A stretch of DNA of 27,756 bases from a virus, in IMG/VR virus record IMGVR_UViG_3300035703_000362, positions 1 through 27,756 of that record. The stretch is one strand, 5' to 3'. The notes beneath the pieces were generated by a model. The model was not told where the DNA came from. It saw nothing but the letters and a program-made list of their open reading frames with translations, and made no database searches. Positions 20,997 through 26,414 of the stretch are shown here, piece by piece. Position numbers and translations under genes: made by a program. The first letter of the stretch is position 1. Every line of letters begins with the position of its first letter.

Positions 20997-23300
20997 ATGT
21001 CAGACTTTTTAGAATACTTGACCGGCCTTGCGCCGGAAGGCGAAACAGCCCTCATCTTGCGCCAGAAGCCATCGCTGCGCGACGGTGAAATACAGTATCA
21101 TTCGGATGGCGCGCCCAAGGCGACGTTTCCGGCGTTCTTGCCGAACCACAAGCGCCGCGACGGTGAGAGCTGGTTCATTAACACGGGCTCGTTCATCATC
21201 GACCGTTTCGACGGCAAGCCGTCCGCCAAGCGCGAGAACGTCGAGTTCGTTCTGTTCATGATGCTCGACGACGTCGGTACCAAGTCGAAGGTGTCGCCGC
21301 TGCCGCCCACATGGATCATGGAGACGTCGGAGGGCTCGTTCCAGTGGGGCTACGCATTCAAGGAACAGCCGACCAAGGGCGCGTTTTCATCTGCTATCAA
21401 GGCCATCGCAGCGGCGGGCTATACCGACCCCGGCGCCATCAACCCCGTCCGCAATTGCCGCCTGCCCGGCTCGGTCAACCTGAAGCTCGGGCGCAACAAT
21501 TTCCCGGCGCGGCTGGTCGAGTTCCACCCAGAGCGCGAGTATACCCTGCCGCAGATCTGCGAGGCGATAGGCGTCGCGCCGGGCGAGGACGAAGGGCCGG
21601 GGCTCCAGTCCATCAAGATCCGCGACACGGGCAGCGACAGCGTGCTGCGTTGGATGTCGGCTCAAGGGCTGGTGCTCTCCCAGGTCAACCGCGAGGGCTG
21701 GTGCGGCGTCGTCTGCCCGAACAGCGGCGAGCATACGGACGGCAACCCGGAGGGCCGCTACTCGCCCGTCAACCGCGCGTTCTGTTGCTACCATGGACAC
21801 TGCCAGCATCTCGACAGCAACGCCTTCCTTGCATGGGTGGCCGAGCAGGGCGGGCCGACGGTGCAGGCGGGCTTCCGCGAGGAGCTGGTGGCCGAGCGCA
21901 TGGCCATGGTAGCCGCGACGATCCGGCCGACCGAGGCGTTCCCTGATGCGGCTGCCGAGGTCGTGGCCGAGGTTGACCGCAAGGAGCTGGGCCGCCTGAC
22001 CAAGCGCGAGTGGTTCAGCCGCTTCGCGTACATCGTCGAGGACGACGCCTATTTCGACATGATCGACCGGCGGGAGATGACGCGCGGCGCGTTCAACGCA
22101 GTGTTTAGACACGTCGATTGCAAGTCCATCCACACGCAGCGTAAGGTCGAGGCGTCCGTCTGCTACGATGAGAACCGCCAGGCGTCCGGCGCGCGGGTGC
22201 TGCGCGGGCTGACCTACGCCGCTGGCGAGAGCGTGCTAGTGGCGCGCGATGGCGAGGTCTACGGCAACCGCTGGATTGACGCGCGGCCGGACCTGTCCGG
22301 TGTTGCGGCCAGTGAAATTTCACCGTGGCTGGCCCATGCCGAGCTGCTGATCCCCGACCCGGTCGAGCGCGAGCACGTCCTTGACGTGATGGCCTACAAG
22401 CTCCAGCACCCGGAGGTGAAGATCAATCATGCGGTCCTGCATGGCGGCGATGAAGGTTGTGGCAAGGACACGCTCTGGTTTCCGTTCATCTGGTCGGTCT
22501 GCGGGCCGAACCTGCGCAACCGGGGCCTTGTGGATGCCGACGGCATCAATTCCCGCTGGGGCTATGCCTTGGAAAGCGAGATCCTGATCCTGAACGAATT
22601 GAAGGAGCCGGAGGCGAAGGAGCGCCGCGCGCTGTCGAACAAGCTGAAGCCGATCATCGCGGCACCGCCGGACACGCTCACCATCGAGCGCAAGGGCTTG
22701 CACCCGTATGACATGGTCAACCGCCTGTTCGTGCTGGCCTTCACCAATGACCCGGTGCCGATCACGCTCCCGACGCAGGACCGGCGCTGGTTCTGTATCT
22801 GGTCCTATGCGCCGCGCATGAACAAGGCCGACGCCGCGGTGCTCTGGGACTGGTACAAGGGCGGCGGGCTGCAGGCGGTCGCGCGATGGCTCAAGGCGCG
22901 CGACGTGTCGGCGTTCAACCCCAAGGCGATGCCGCCTTGGACGGACTACCGCACGCGCCTGATTGAGACGGGCCGCAGCATGGCCGAAAGTTATGTGATC
23001 GAGCAGGTCATGCGGCCATCGCCTGAGTTCGCCGCGGGCGTCATCGCCTCCCCGTTCCACAAGCTTTGCAGCACCTTGCAGCAGGGTGCGCCGGGCGGCG
23101 TCAAGATCCCGCAGGCGGCGTTCCTGCACGGTCTCAAGGAAGCGGGCTGGATCGACCTTGGCGCCGTCAAGTCAGCCGAGTTCCAGACCAAGAAAAACAT
23201 CTGGGCGCGCGAGGACATGGTGCGCACCTACTCAAAGAGCGACCTGCGGCGCATGGTCGAGCACGCCGCAGGTCCGGGGCTTACAGTGGTGAAGAGTTAG
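20997..23300 (+). CDS. Primase-helicase (RepB-like primase plus D5/DUF5906-type helicase)
   Basis: 767 residues; ribosome site AGAGGAA. The N-terminal part (about 40-190; FMMLDDVGTKSKVSPLPPTW, WIMETSEGSFQWGYAF, NPVRNCRLPGSVNLKLG) matches RepB-like primase modules. Residues 234-270 contain Cys and His residues of a probable zinc site (CGVVCPNSGEH, FCCYHGHCQH). The C-terminal half is a superfamily 3 type helicase: Walker A GGDEGCGKDT (483-492), Walker B-like LILNELKEPEAK (about 528-540) and DRRWFCIWS. It would prime and unwind at the origin. Last gene of the rightward replication operon; its stop overlaps the minus-strand micro-ORF. Confidence 0.88.
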   Translation: MSDFLEYLTGLAPEGETALILRQKPSLRDGEIQYHSDGAPKATFPAFLPNHKRRDGESWFINTGSFIIDRFDGKPSAKRENVEFVLFMMLDDVGTKSKVSPLPPTWIMETSEGSFQWGYAFKEQPTKGAFSSAIKAIAAAGYTDPGAINPVRNCRLPGSVNLKLGRNNFPARLVEFHPEREYTLPQICEAIGVAPGEDEGPGLQSIKIRDTGSDSVLRWMSAQGLVLSQVNREGWCGVVCPNSGEHTDGNPEGRYSPVNRAFCCYHGHCQHLDSNAFLAWVAEQGGPTVQAGFREELVAERMAMVAATIRPTEAFPDAAAEVVAEVDRKELGRLTKREWFSRFAYIVEDDAYFDMIDRREMTRGAFNAVFRHVDCKSIHTQRKVEASVCYDENRQASGARVLRGLTYAAGESVLVARDGEVYGNRWIDARPDLSGVAASEISPWLAHAELLIPDPVEREHVLDVMAYKLQHPEVKINHAVLHGGDEGCGKDTLWFPFIWSVCGPNLRNRGLVDADGINSRWGYALESEILILNELKEPEAKERRALSNKLKPIIAAPPDTLTIERKGLHPYDMVNRLFVLAFTNDPVPITLPTQDRRWFCIWSYAPRMNKADAAVLWDWYKGGGLQAVARWLKARDVSAFNPKAMPPWTDYRTRLIETGRSMAESYVIEQVMRPSPEFAAGVIASPFHKLCSTLQQGAPGGVKIPQAAFLHGLKEAGWIDLGAVKSAEFQTKKNIWAREDMVRTYSKSDLRRMVEHAAGPGLTVVKS

Positions 23301-23356
23301 AGGTCGAGCCAGGCGGCCACAAGGGCCGCCAGCACCAAGGCCGCCAGCATGATCAT
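23297..23356 (-). CDS. Possible 19-residue membrane peptide
   Basis: The ATG (23356-23354) overlaps the stop of the DnaA-like gene as ATGA, and the frame runs 19 codons to TAA. The peptide starts MIMLAALVLAALVAAW and is one hydrophobic segment, enough for a short membrane helix. The DNA carries a tandem repeat of about 15 bp (LAALV twice) and the plus strand has a 7-bp GC hairpin (23312-23330). It fills the gap up to the convergent primase-helicase stop. Such a short, GC-rich frame could arise by chance; coupling is the only support. Confidence 0.35.
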   Translation of the reverse strand: MIMLAALVLAALVAAWLDL

Positions 23357-23817
23357 GACAGGGCGCGCTCCACAAGGGCGCGCTCTTCTTCGTACTGGCC
23401 GCTTGCGCGCAGTTTGCGGAACGTCTTCAAGCTGTGGATCATCGTTGCATGGTCGCGCCGGTTCAACCAAGCCGCGATCTTGTCGAGCGGCAGGTCAGGC
23501 CGCCGCAGGCGCAGCTCCCAAACCGCATGGTGTCGCGCCATGCTGACGTCGCGTGTGCGTAGCGGGCCGCGCAGGATGTCGGCTGTGAGCCCATGCGCCG
23601 CCGCCACGGCCCACACGATCCGTTCCGGATGCGTCGTCGGCAGCGTCACGGGCTCGCTGTCGGGCGCGTCGGCAGCCCGCCGCAGGTGCTCCATGGCCAT
23701 GCGGGCCGCGCGCCAGACCGTCACGGGGCCGCCCGCGAGCTGCACCAGGTCGTCGAGGTACGCCCGCAGGCGACGTTCAATCTCTATTGCGTCCAGTAGC
23801 ACGTCGTGATACGTCAT
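23353..23817 (-). CDS. Stand-alone DnaA domain IV-like DNA-binding protein
   Basis: 154 residues. Residues 64-135 follow the DNA-binding domain IV of bacterial DnaA: RIVWAVAAAHGLTADILRGP, SMARHHAVWELRLRRPDLPL, KIAAWLNRRDHATMIHSLKT; the last includes the DnaA signature-like RDHATMIHS used to contact DnaA boxes. There is no AAA+ domain or N-terminal DnaB-binding domain, only a 60-residue helical leader. It may bind the phage origin or interfere with host initiation. It lies at the end of the leftward operon headed by the clamp homologue. Confidence 0.8.
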   Translation of the reverse strand: MTYHDVLLDAIEIERRLRAYLDDLVQLAGGPVTVWRAARMAMEHLRRAADAPDSEPVTLPTTHPERIVWAVAAAHGLTADILRGPLRTRDVSMARHHAVWELRLRRPDLPLDKIAAWLNRRDHATMIHSLKTFRKLRASGQYEEERALVERALS

Positions 23818-24020
23818 GGCTGTTTCCTCCCTATTGCTTGGCCCCCGGTGACGGGGGCCTTTTCTTTTATGAGGTTGCGGCGCAGGGCCTCCGCTTGCGC
23901 GGCCGCAAGGGCTGCGTCGTAGCGGCTGCGGCTGGCCTCCACGGCCACGAGGAAGCGTAGCAGCGTTGCGTCGTCAAACGCGCTGCAATGGCCCGCCCAA
24001 TAGGCGCGGTCGGGGGTCAA
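23814..24020 (-). CDS. Small hypothetical protein
   Basis: 68 residues, overlapping the DnaA-like gene by 4 bp (ATGA) and the next upstream gene likewise. The first part reads MTPDRAYWAGHCSAFDDATL, then an Ala-rich helix (ASRSRYDAALAAAQAEALRR) and a basic tail (EKAPVTGGQAIGRKQP). No domain recognised. A rho-independent terminator for the opposite strand is encoded inside its 3' part; the residues PVTGG come from the hairpin. Confidence 0.6.
   Translation of the reverse strand: MTPDRAYWAGHCSAFDDATLLRFLVAVEASRSRYDAALAAAQAEALRRNLIKEKAPVTGGQAIGRKQP
23840..23868 (+). terminator. Rho-independent terminator for rightward transcription, inside minus-strand genes
   Basis: GGCCCCCG (23840-23847) and CGGGGGCC (23852-23859) form a perfect 8-bp stem around a GTGA (GNRA) loop, followed by TTTTCTTTT on the plus strand. 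It would stop the replication-operon transcript about 570 bases past the primase-helicase stop. On the minus strand there is no T-run after the stem, so leftward transcription should pass. Confidence 0.85.
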
Positions 24021-24310
24021 TAGGTCAGCTCCTTCACGCGGCCGTTCAGCGCTTCAGCGGTGGCCTGCCATTCGTTGCGGGCGCGCTCCAATTCGGAAAC
24101 CTCTTCTGCAAGGGCTTCCGCGCGCTGGTTGGCCTCCATGAGGGCGTCATTGACCGCGTCGTAATCCGCGGCGGCGTCGAGGTAATCTTCCAGCCGTTCG
24201 GCAAGCGCGCGGATCATGTGCGCCTCCGTGCCGGTCCAGTTGCCGCGGTGCGCACGGTCGAGCAGATCGACGACGCCGAGCTGGTTGAGGTAGGTGAAAT
24301 CATGTGTCAC
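24017..24310 (-). CDS. Small coiled-coil protein, function unknown
   Basis: 97 residues with a GTG start at 24310. The first 30 residues (THDFTYLNQLGVVDLLDRAH) are followed by a long acidic coiled coil from about residue 30 to 95 (RALAERLEDYLDAAADYDAV; EALAEEVSELERARNEWQAT). No domain recognised. Its start overlaps the end of the 59-residue gene upstream and its stop overlaps the next gene, so it belongs to the leftward operon. Confidence 0.62.
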   Translation of the reverse strand: MTHDFTYLNQLGVVDLLDRAHRGNWTGTEAHMIRALAERLEDYLDAAADYDAVNDALMEANQRAEALAEEVSELERARNEWQATAEALNGRVKELTY

Positions 24311-24479
24311 GGTCGAGTTCCTTTTCGTCTATAAGTTTGAGTTCACGCAGCACGGCCGCCATGCGCGACGGCGGCCACGATACTTCGTCCGTCACCGGGT
24401 CGCGGCGCACGTGGTGCGCCTCCGCGAGCCGCTCCGGGTCCGGCACCAGGCCGCGGGCGTCGTACAGTGGCCGCATCAT
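24300..24479 (-). CDS. Small hypothetical protein, 59 residues
   Basis: 59 residues with a double ATG (24479 or 24476). The sequence begins MMRPLYDARGLVPDPERLAE, continues AHHVRRDPVTDEVSWPPSRM and ends with a helix (AAVLRELKLIDEKELDRDT). It looks like a normal charged soluble protein. The start overlaps the stop of the gene upstream (ATGA at 24479-24476) and the stop overlaps the GTG of the coiled-coil gene, so translational coupling on both sides supports it. Function unknown; a link to methyl- or DNA-related function is not visible. Confidence 0.6.
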   Translation of the reverse strand: MMRPLYDARGLVPDPERLAEAHHVRRDPVTDEVSWPPSRMAAVLRELKLIDEKELDRDT

Positions 24480-24787
24480 AGGTCCGGGTCCATGTAGAGG
24501 TCACAGATACCGTCGCGCGCAAGCGCCTCGCGCGCTTGATCGTGAATCCATTCGCGGTCGCAATGGTCGTATAAGTCCTTAAACAGCGGGTCCGTTCGGC
24601 CGATTTCGTGGTGGATTGGTTTACCAAGGTATTGGCCCGTAAAGTAAAAGCCTGTCGCATCCCAGTCGAGCACGCCAGACGGCCCGTCTGGCAGCTCATA
24701 CTCGACGCGGGCCTCACAAGCGAAATCGGTCAAGTGAACACCATCGCGGTAGACGCCAATGGTCACGGGCACATAGAGATAAGACAT
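24476..24787 (-). CDS. Small hypothetical protein
   Basis: 103 residues from the ATG at 24787, which has GGAGGG 6 bases upstream; an upstream in-frame start is not supported. The N-terminus SYLYVPVTIGVYRDGVHLTD and CEARVEYELPDG are strand-like, followed by an acidic, aromatic region (LDWDATGFYFTGQYLGKPIH) and a helix (LFKDLYDHCDREWIHDQARE). It resembles unnamed phage proteins in early operons; no domain named. The stop overlaps the start of the 59-residue gene. Confidence 0.62.
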   Translation of the reverse strand: MSYLYVPVTIGVYRDGVHLTDFACEARVEYELPDGPSGVLDWDATGFYFTGQYLGKPIHHEIGRTDPLFKDLYDHCDREWIHDQAREALARDGICDLYMDPDL

Positions 24788-24798
24788 CTGTTTCCCTC

Positions 24799-24894
24799 CT
24801 AGAATAGCATGGTGACATAGGTGAAGGCATAGGCTGCCCCGCATAGCAGGGCGACCTTGGCGAGTTGCGCGGCAAGGTAAATCGTATCGGACAT
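24799..24894 (-). CDS. 31-residue single-pass membrane protein
   Basis: ATG at 24894 preceded by AAAGGA at suitable distance; 31 codons to TAG. The peptide reads MSDTIYLAAQLAKVALLCGA and then AYAFTYVTMLF, i.e. a short polar start and one hydrophobic segment (about residues 7-30) long enough to cross a membrane. The TAG stop overlaps the ribosome site of the next gene, and a likely regulated promoter lies 34-63 bases upstream. Role unknown; small early phage membrane proteins often act on host functions (general knowledge, not shown here). Confidence 0.55.
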   Translation of the reverse strand: MSDTIYLAAQLAKVALLCGAAYAFTYVTMLF

Positions 24895-24927
24895 AGTGTA
24901 TCATCCTTTAGTTGACATTGCGTGGAA

Positions 24928-24957
24928 AGTATACGGGCGGCATGTGCCGCCCGTCAA
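24928..24957 (-). promoter_or_regulatory. Promoter with palindromic operator filling its spacer
   Basis: On the minus strand TTGACG (24957-24952) and TATACT (24933-24928) are 18 bases apart, close to the sigma-70 consensus. The perfect inverted repeat ACGGGCGGCA / TGCCGCCCGT (24933-24942 and 24945-24954) occupies the spacer and touches both hexamers. It would drive the 31-residue membrane protein and the genes after it and looks repressor- or activator-controlled. The repeat could alternatively act as an RNA hairpin after the clamp gene. Confidence 0.6.
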
Positions 24958-24967
24958 TAGTTAGTTG

Positions 24968-25531
24968 TCAAGCGATAGATCGCGCGATGTTCCAAGGCGT
25001 GATTTCGGACTGTTGGCGCATGGGCATGATGACCGCGAAACAGTCTGTACGGTCGCAGAACGTCACGCCGTGCGGGCTTTCGCGGTTCCAAGCGTGGATC
25101 TTGAAGAACGTACCTGTTTTGGAACCAAGCGCGCGGGCGATTTGGCCAAGGTCATAGATGTAATCCGGGTTGAAATGCGCGGGCGTTTGGTCCTCGCGGG
25201 GGCTGAACCCGTCAACGGGCGGGATGACTGCTTTCCAGTTTGGAAAAGTGCCGTCGACGGGCGTGAACGTCACGCCGCCGAGTGTGTTGCCGTTCAGTTC
25301 GATCGTGGCGGCCTTCTTCGGCGCCAGCTTGAGCGCAGCCTTGACCGTATCAAGCGGAATGATGACATCGGCCGCTGGGGCTTCAGTCAGCTTGGCACAA
25401 AAGAGCCGGTGCCCGTCCGTCGTCACCAGGTGACCGGACGTGGCCAGGTGCACGCCGCGGAGATAGTAGCGGCTCTCTTCCTGCGAAGCACAAAGCAGGG
25501 CGGCCTTGAGTAGATCAGTAGCAATTAGCAC
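24968..25531 (-). CDS. Half-length DNA polymerase III beta sliding clamp homologue
   Basis: 187 residues from the GTG at 25531 (AAAGGAG 8 bases upstream). DnaN-like phrases in order: SRYYLRGVHL (20-29; compare RYYLNG of DnaN), VTTDGHRLF (36-44; compare ATDGHRLA), VIIPLDTVKAAL, VDGTFPNWKAVIP (92-104; compare VDGRFPDYRRVLP), and an ending CFAVIMPMRQ that recalls the DnaN C-terminus VVMPMRL. Bacterial DnaN has about 366 residues and three domains; this protein fits the second domain plus a shortened third. It probably tethers the phage or host polymerase, perhaps as a higher oligomer. Confidence 0.78.
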   Translation of the reverse strand: MLIATDLLKAALLCASQEESRYYLRGVHLATSGHLVTTDGHRLFCAKLTEAPAADVIIPLDTVKAALKLAPKKAATIELNGNTLGGVTFTPVDGTFPNWKAVIPPVDGFSPREDQTPAHFNPDYIYDLGQIARALGSKTGTFFKIHAWNRESPHGVTFCDRTDCFAVIMPMRQQSEITPWNIARSIA

Positions 25532-25561
25532 AGTGTAGTCTCCTTTCCTGTTGATGCACCC

Positions 25562-25590
25562 ACTATGCCGAAGCATTCACAGCATGTCAA
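25562..25590 (-). promoter_or_regulatory. Sigma-70-type promoter of the clamp operon
   Basis: On the minus strand a perfect -35 TTGACA (25590-25585) is 17 bases from CATAGT (25567-25562), a 4 of 6 match to the -10. Transcription would start near 25555, giving a leader of about 25 bases with the ribosome site AAAGGAG before the GTG at 25531. This is the strongest -35 in the window's gene-free segments. Confidence 0.6.
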
Positions 25591-25665
25591 CAACTATTTT
25601 ATGTCATGCAAAAACCAGGCTGAATAGGTCTCGCAACGGTCGCTTGACGCGGAAAAATGGACGTG

Positions 25666-25683
25666 CTACGGCTTAAGCCGTAG
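25666..25683. repeat. Perfect 18-bp palindrome
   Basis: CTACGGCTTAAGCCGTAG is its own reverse complement. It lies between the clamp promoter and the terminator at 25689, and a weak plus-strand promoter (TTGACG at 25644, 17-base spacer, TACGGC) would overlap it. Likely a protein-binding operator; no partner assigned. Confidence 0.6.
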
Positions 25684-25688
25684 TGAGC

Positions 25689-25716
25689 AAACGGCGGCCC
25701 AACGGCCGCCGTTTTT
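25689..25716 (+). terminator. Rho-independent terminator, plus strand
   Basis: AAACGGCGGCC (25689-25699) and GGCCGCCGTTT (25704-25714) form a perfect 11-bp stem with a CAAC loop, followed by TT and CG, so the transcript ends in five U. On the opposite strand only three U follow. Nothing recognisable as a plus-strand gene lies just upstream, so it may end a short RNA or block antisense transcription from the clamp operon. Confidence 0.75.
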
Positions 25717-25717
25717 C

Positions 25718-25760
25718 GTTGGGTAGTTGGTGGGGTACGCGTGGGGTACAGCGTGGGGCA
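25718..25760 (+). repeat. In-phase GTGGGGTA-type iterons (left cluster)
   Basis: Four 9-mers start at 25718 (GTTGGGTAG), 25730 (GTGGGGTAC), 25741 (GTGGGGTAC) and 25753 (GTGGGGCAA), i.e. 11-12 bp apart, about one helical turn. Such spacing places bound proteins on one face of the DNA, as at replication origins or integrase arm sites. Confidence 0.75.
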
Positions 25761-25841
25761 ATGCGGAGTGGCTCTAAAAGCCGTATTCTATCGGCTCATG
25801 GGTAATATGGGTTATCTCTCTAGTTAAAGGACTGTTAAGTG

Positions 25842-25863
25842 TATATTAGTAAATGCTAATATA
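25842..25863. repeat. AT-rich inverted repeat in the gene-free region
   Basis: TATATTAG (25842-25849) and CTAATATA (25856-25863) are perfectly complementary with a 6-base loop. It is the A/T-richest point of the region and the natural place for strand opening if this is an origin. Confidence 0.6.
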
Positions 25864-25875
25864 ATAGTATGCTGT

Positions 25876-25894
25876 TACTGGAAGATACTGGAAG
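25876..25894 (+). repeat. Direct repeat TACTGGAAG x2
   Basis: TACTGGAAG occurs at 25876-25884 and 25886-25894, a 10-bp step that again puts both copies on the same DNA face, next to the A/T-rich inverted repeat. Confidence 0.6.
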
Positions 25895-25924
25895 GGCGAC
25901 TTCGAGTAAAATTAACGTTCTACA

Positions 25925-25943
25925 TTACCCCACACTACCCCAC
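25925..25943 (-). repeat. Inverted copies of the GTGGGGTA iteron (right cluster)
   Basis: On the minus strand GTGGGGTAG (25943-25935) and GTGGGGTAA (25933-25925), 10 bp apart, repeat the left iterons in opposite orientation about 165 bp away. A weaker relative (GTCGGGGCA on the minus strand) is at 25976-25968. Confidence 0.7.
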
Positions 25944-25944
25944 A

Positions 25945-25959
25945 GTGACGCTACGTCAC
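25945..25959. repeat. Operator-like inverted repeat GTGACG/CGTCAC
   Basis: GTGACG (25945-25950) and CGTCAC (25954-25959) are perfect arms around CTA. It follows the right iteron cluster directly and precedes the promoter of the gene at 26044. Confidence 0.55.
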
Positions 25960-25978
25960 CTCTCCGCTGCCCCGACGC

Positions 25979-26007
25979 TTGCACTCCCGCTGTTAGTCTG
26001 CTAGATT
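25979..26007 (+). promoter_or_regulatory. Promoter candidate for the gene at 26044
   Basis: TTGCAC (25979-25984) is 17 bases from TAGATT (26002-26007), matching sigma-70 boxes moderately. Transcription would start near 26014, about 30 bases before the ATG, which has AAAGGA upstream. CTAG tetramers occur at 26001, 26026 and 26036. Confidence 0.45.
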
Positions 26008-26043
26008 GTTAGAGCAAACGAAACGCTAGAAAGGACTAGCCGC

Positions 26044-26328
26044 ATGGCACAGCTTTATGTCTACGCCGACACTTACGCCGACAATACCGCGACGCTGGAT
26101 GACACACTATCCATGCTAGCAAGCGATGAAATCATTACGTCAAGTCACAAGCAAACGCTGGCGCTGGCGATTGAGCCATTGCTTCCCTGCTCGTTAAAGA
26201 TAGGCGTGCGCACGCCTCTTAGCATTGTCTACTGCGAAGCTGGCGGCCGACGCTTCCGTGTCGGGCAACGCGGGCAGTTCATGCCAGGCAGCTGGCGCGC
26301 CAATCTGAGGACGAAACGTTTCTGGTAA
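26044..26328 (+). CDS. Small hypothetical protein before the packaging genes
   Basis: 94 residues; AAAGGA lies 9 bases before the ATG. The sequence starts MAQLYVYADTYADNTATLDD, has an acidic/polar first half with helix (SMLASDEIITSSHKQTLALA) and a second half with strands and basic residues (SIVYCEAGGRRFRVGQRGQF), ending SWRANLRTKRFW. The basic C-terminus could bind nucleic acid. No family recognised. It stands alone between two gene-free regions, and it contains one copy of the 9-mer CATGCTAGC that recurs before terS. Confidence 0.6.
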   Translation: MAQLYVYADTYADNTATLDDTLSMLASDEIITSSHKQTLALAIEPLLPCSLKIGVRTPLSIVYCEAGGRRFRVGQRGQFMPGSWRANLRTKRFW

Positions 26329-26377
26329 CAGAAAGGCCCACAGCACACAGCCGCCAGGCATCGATGCCAGCAACTAA

Positions 26378-26414
26378 CATGGTAGCATGCTAGCTAGGCT
26401 AGCCTGCTACCATG
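26378..26414. repeat. Ten-bp inverted repeat with nested GCTAGC palindromes
   Basis: CATGGTAGCA (26378-26387) and TGCTACCATG (26405-26414) are perfect arms. The 17-base loop holds GCTAGC (26389-26394) and the palindrome GGCTAGCC (26397-26404), and a third GCTAGC follows at 26414-26419. CATGCTAGC occurs at 26386-26394 and 26411-26419, 25 bp apart, and once more at 26112-26120 inside the upstream gene. Confidence 0.75.

Larger units (their letters stand above)
25717..26001. other. Candidate replication origin or other multi-protein site (no gene)
   Basis: Between 25532 and 26043 I see no gene. The part from 25717 holds the two iteron clusters facing each other and, between them, an A/T-rich segment (about 25780-25925) with several secondary signals: stem AGCCG/CGGCT (25779-25796), the perfect 8-bp inverted repeat TATATTAG/CTAATATA (25842-25863), a consensus TATAAT (25860-25865) and the direct repeat TACTGGAAG twice (25876-25894, 10-bp step). 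After the right cluster follows GTGACG/CGTCAC (25945-25959). Iterons beside an A/T-rich core fit an origin; integrase arm sites or a partition site are alternatives, though no integrase gene is visible. Confidence 0.5.

Noticed and set aside
25621-25716. A tRNA or tmRNA gene before the terminator
   Set aside because: The palindrome and terminator stem do not form a cloverleaf and I found no T-loop GTTCGA-type sequence.
25717-25976. CRISPR-like array
   Set aside because: The repeats are 9 bp with 2-3 bp gaps and inverted copies; there are no spacers or repeats of CRISPR length.
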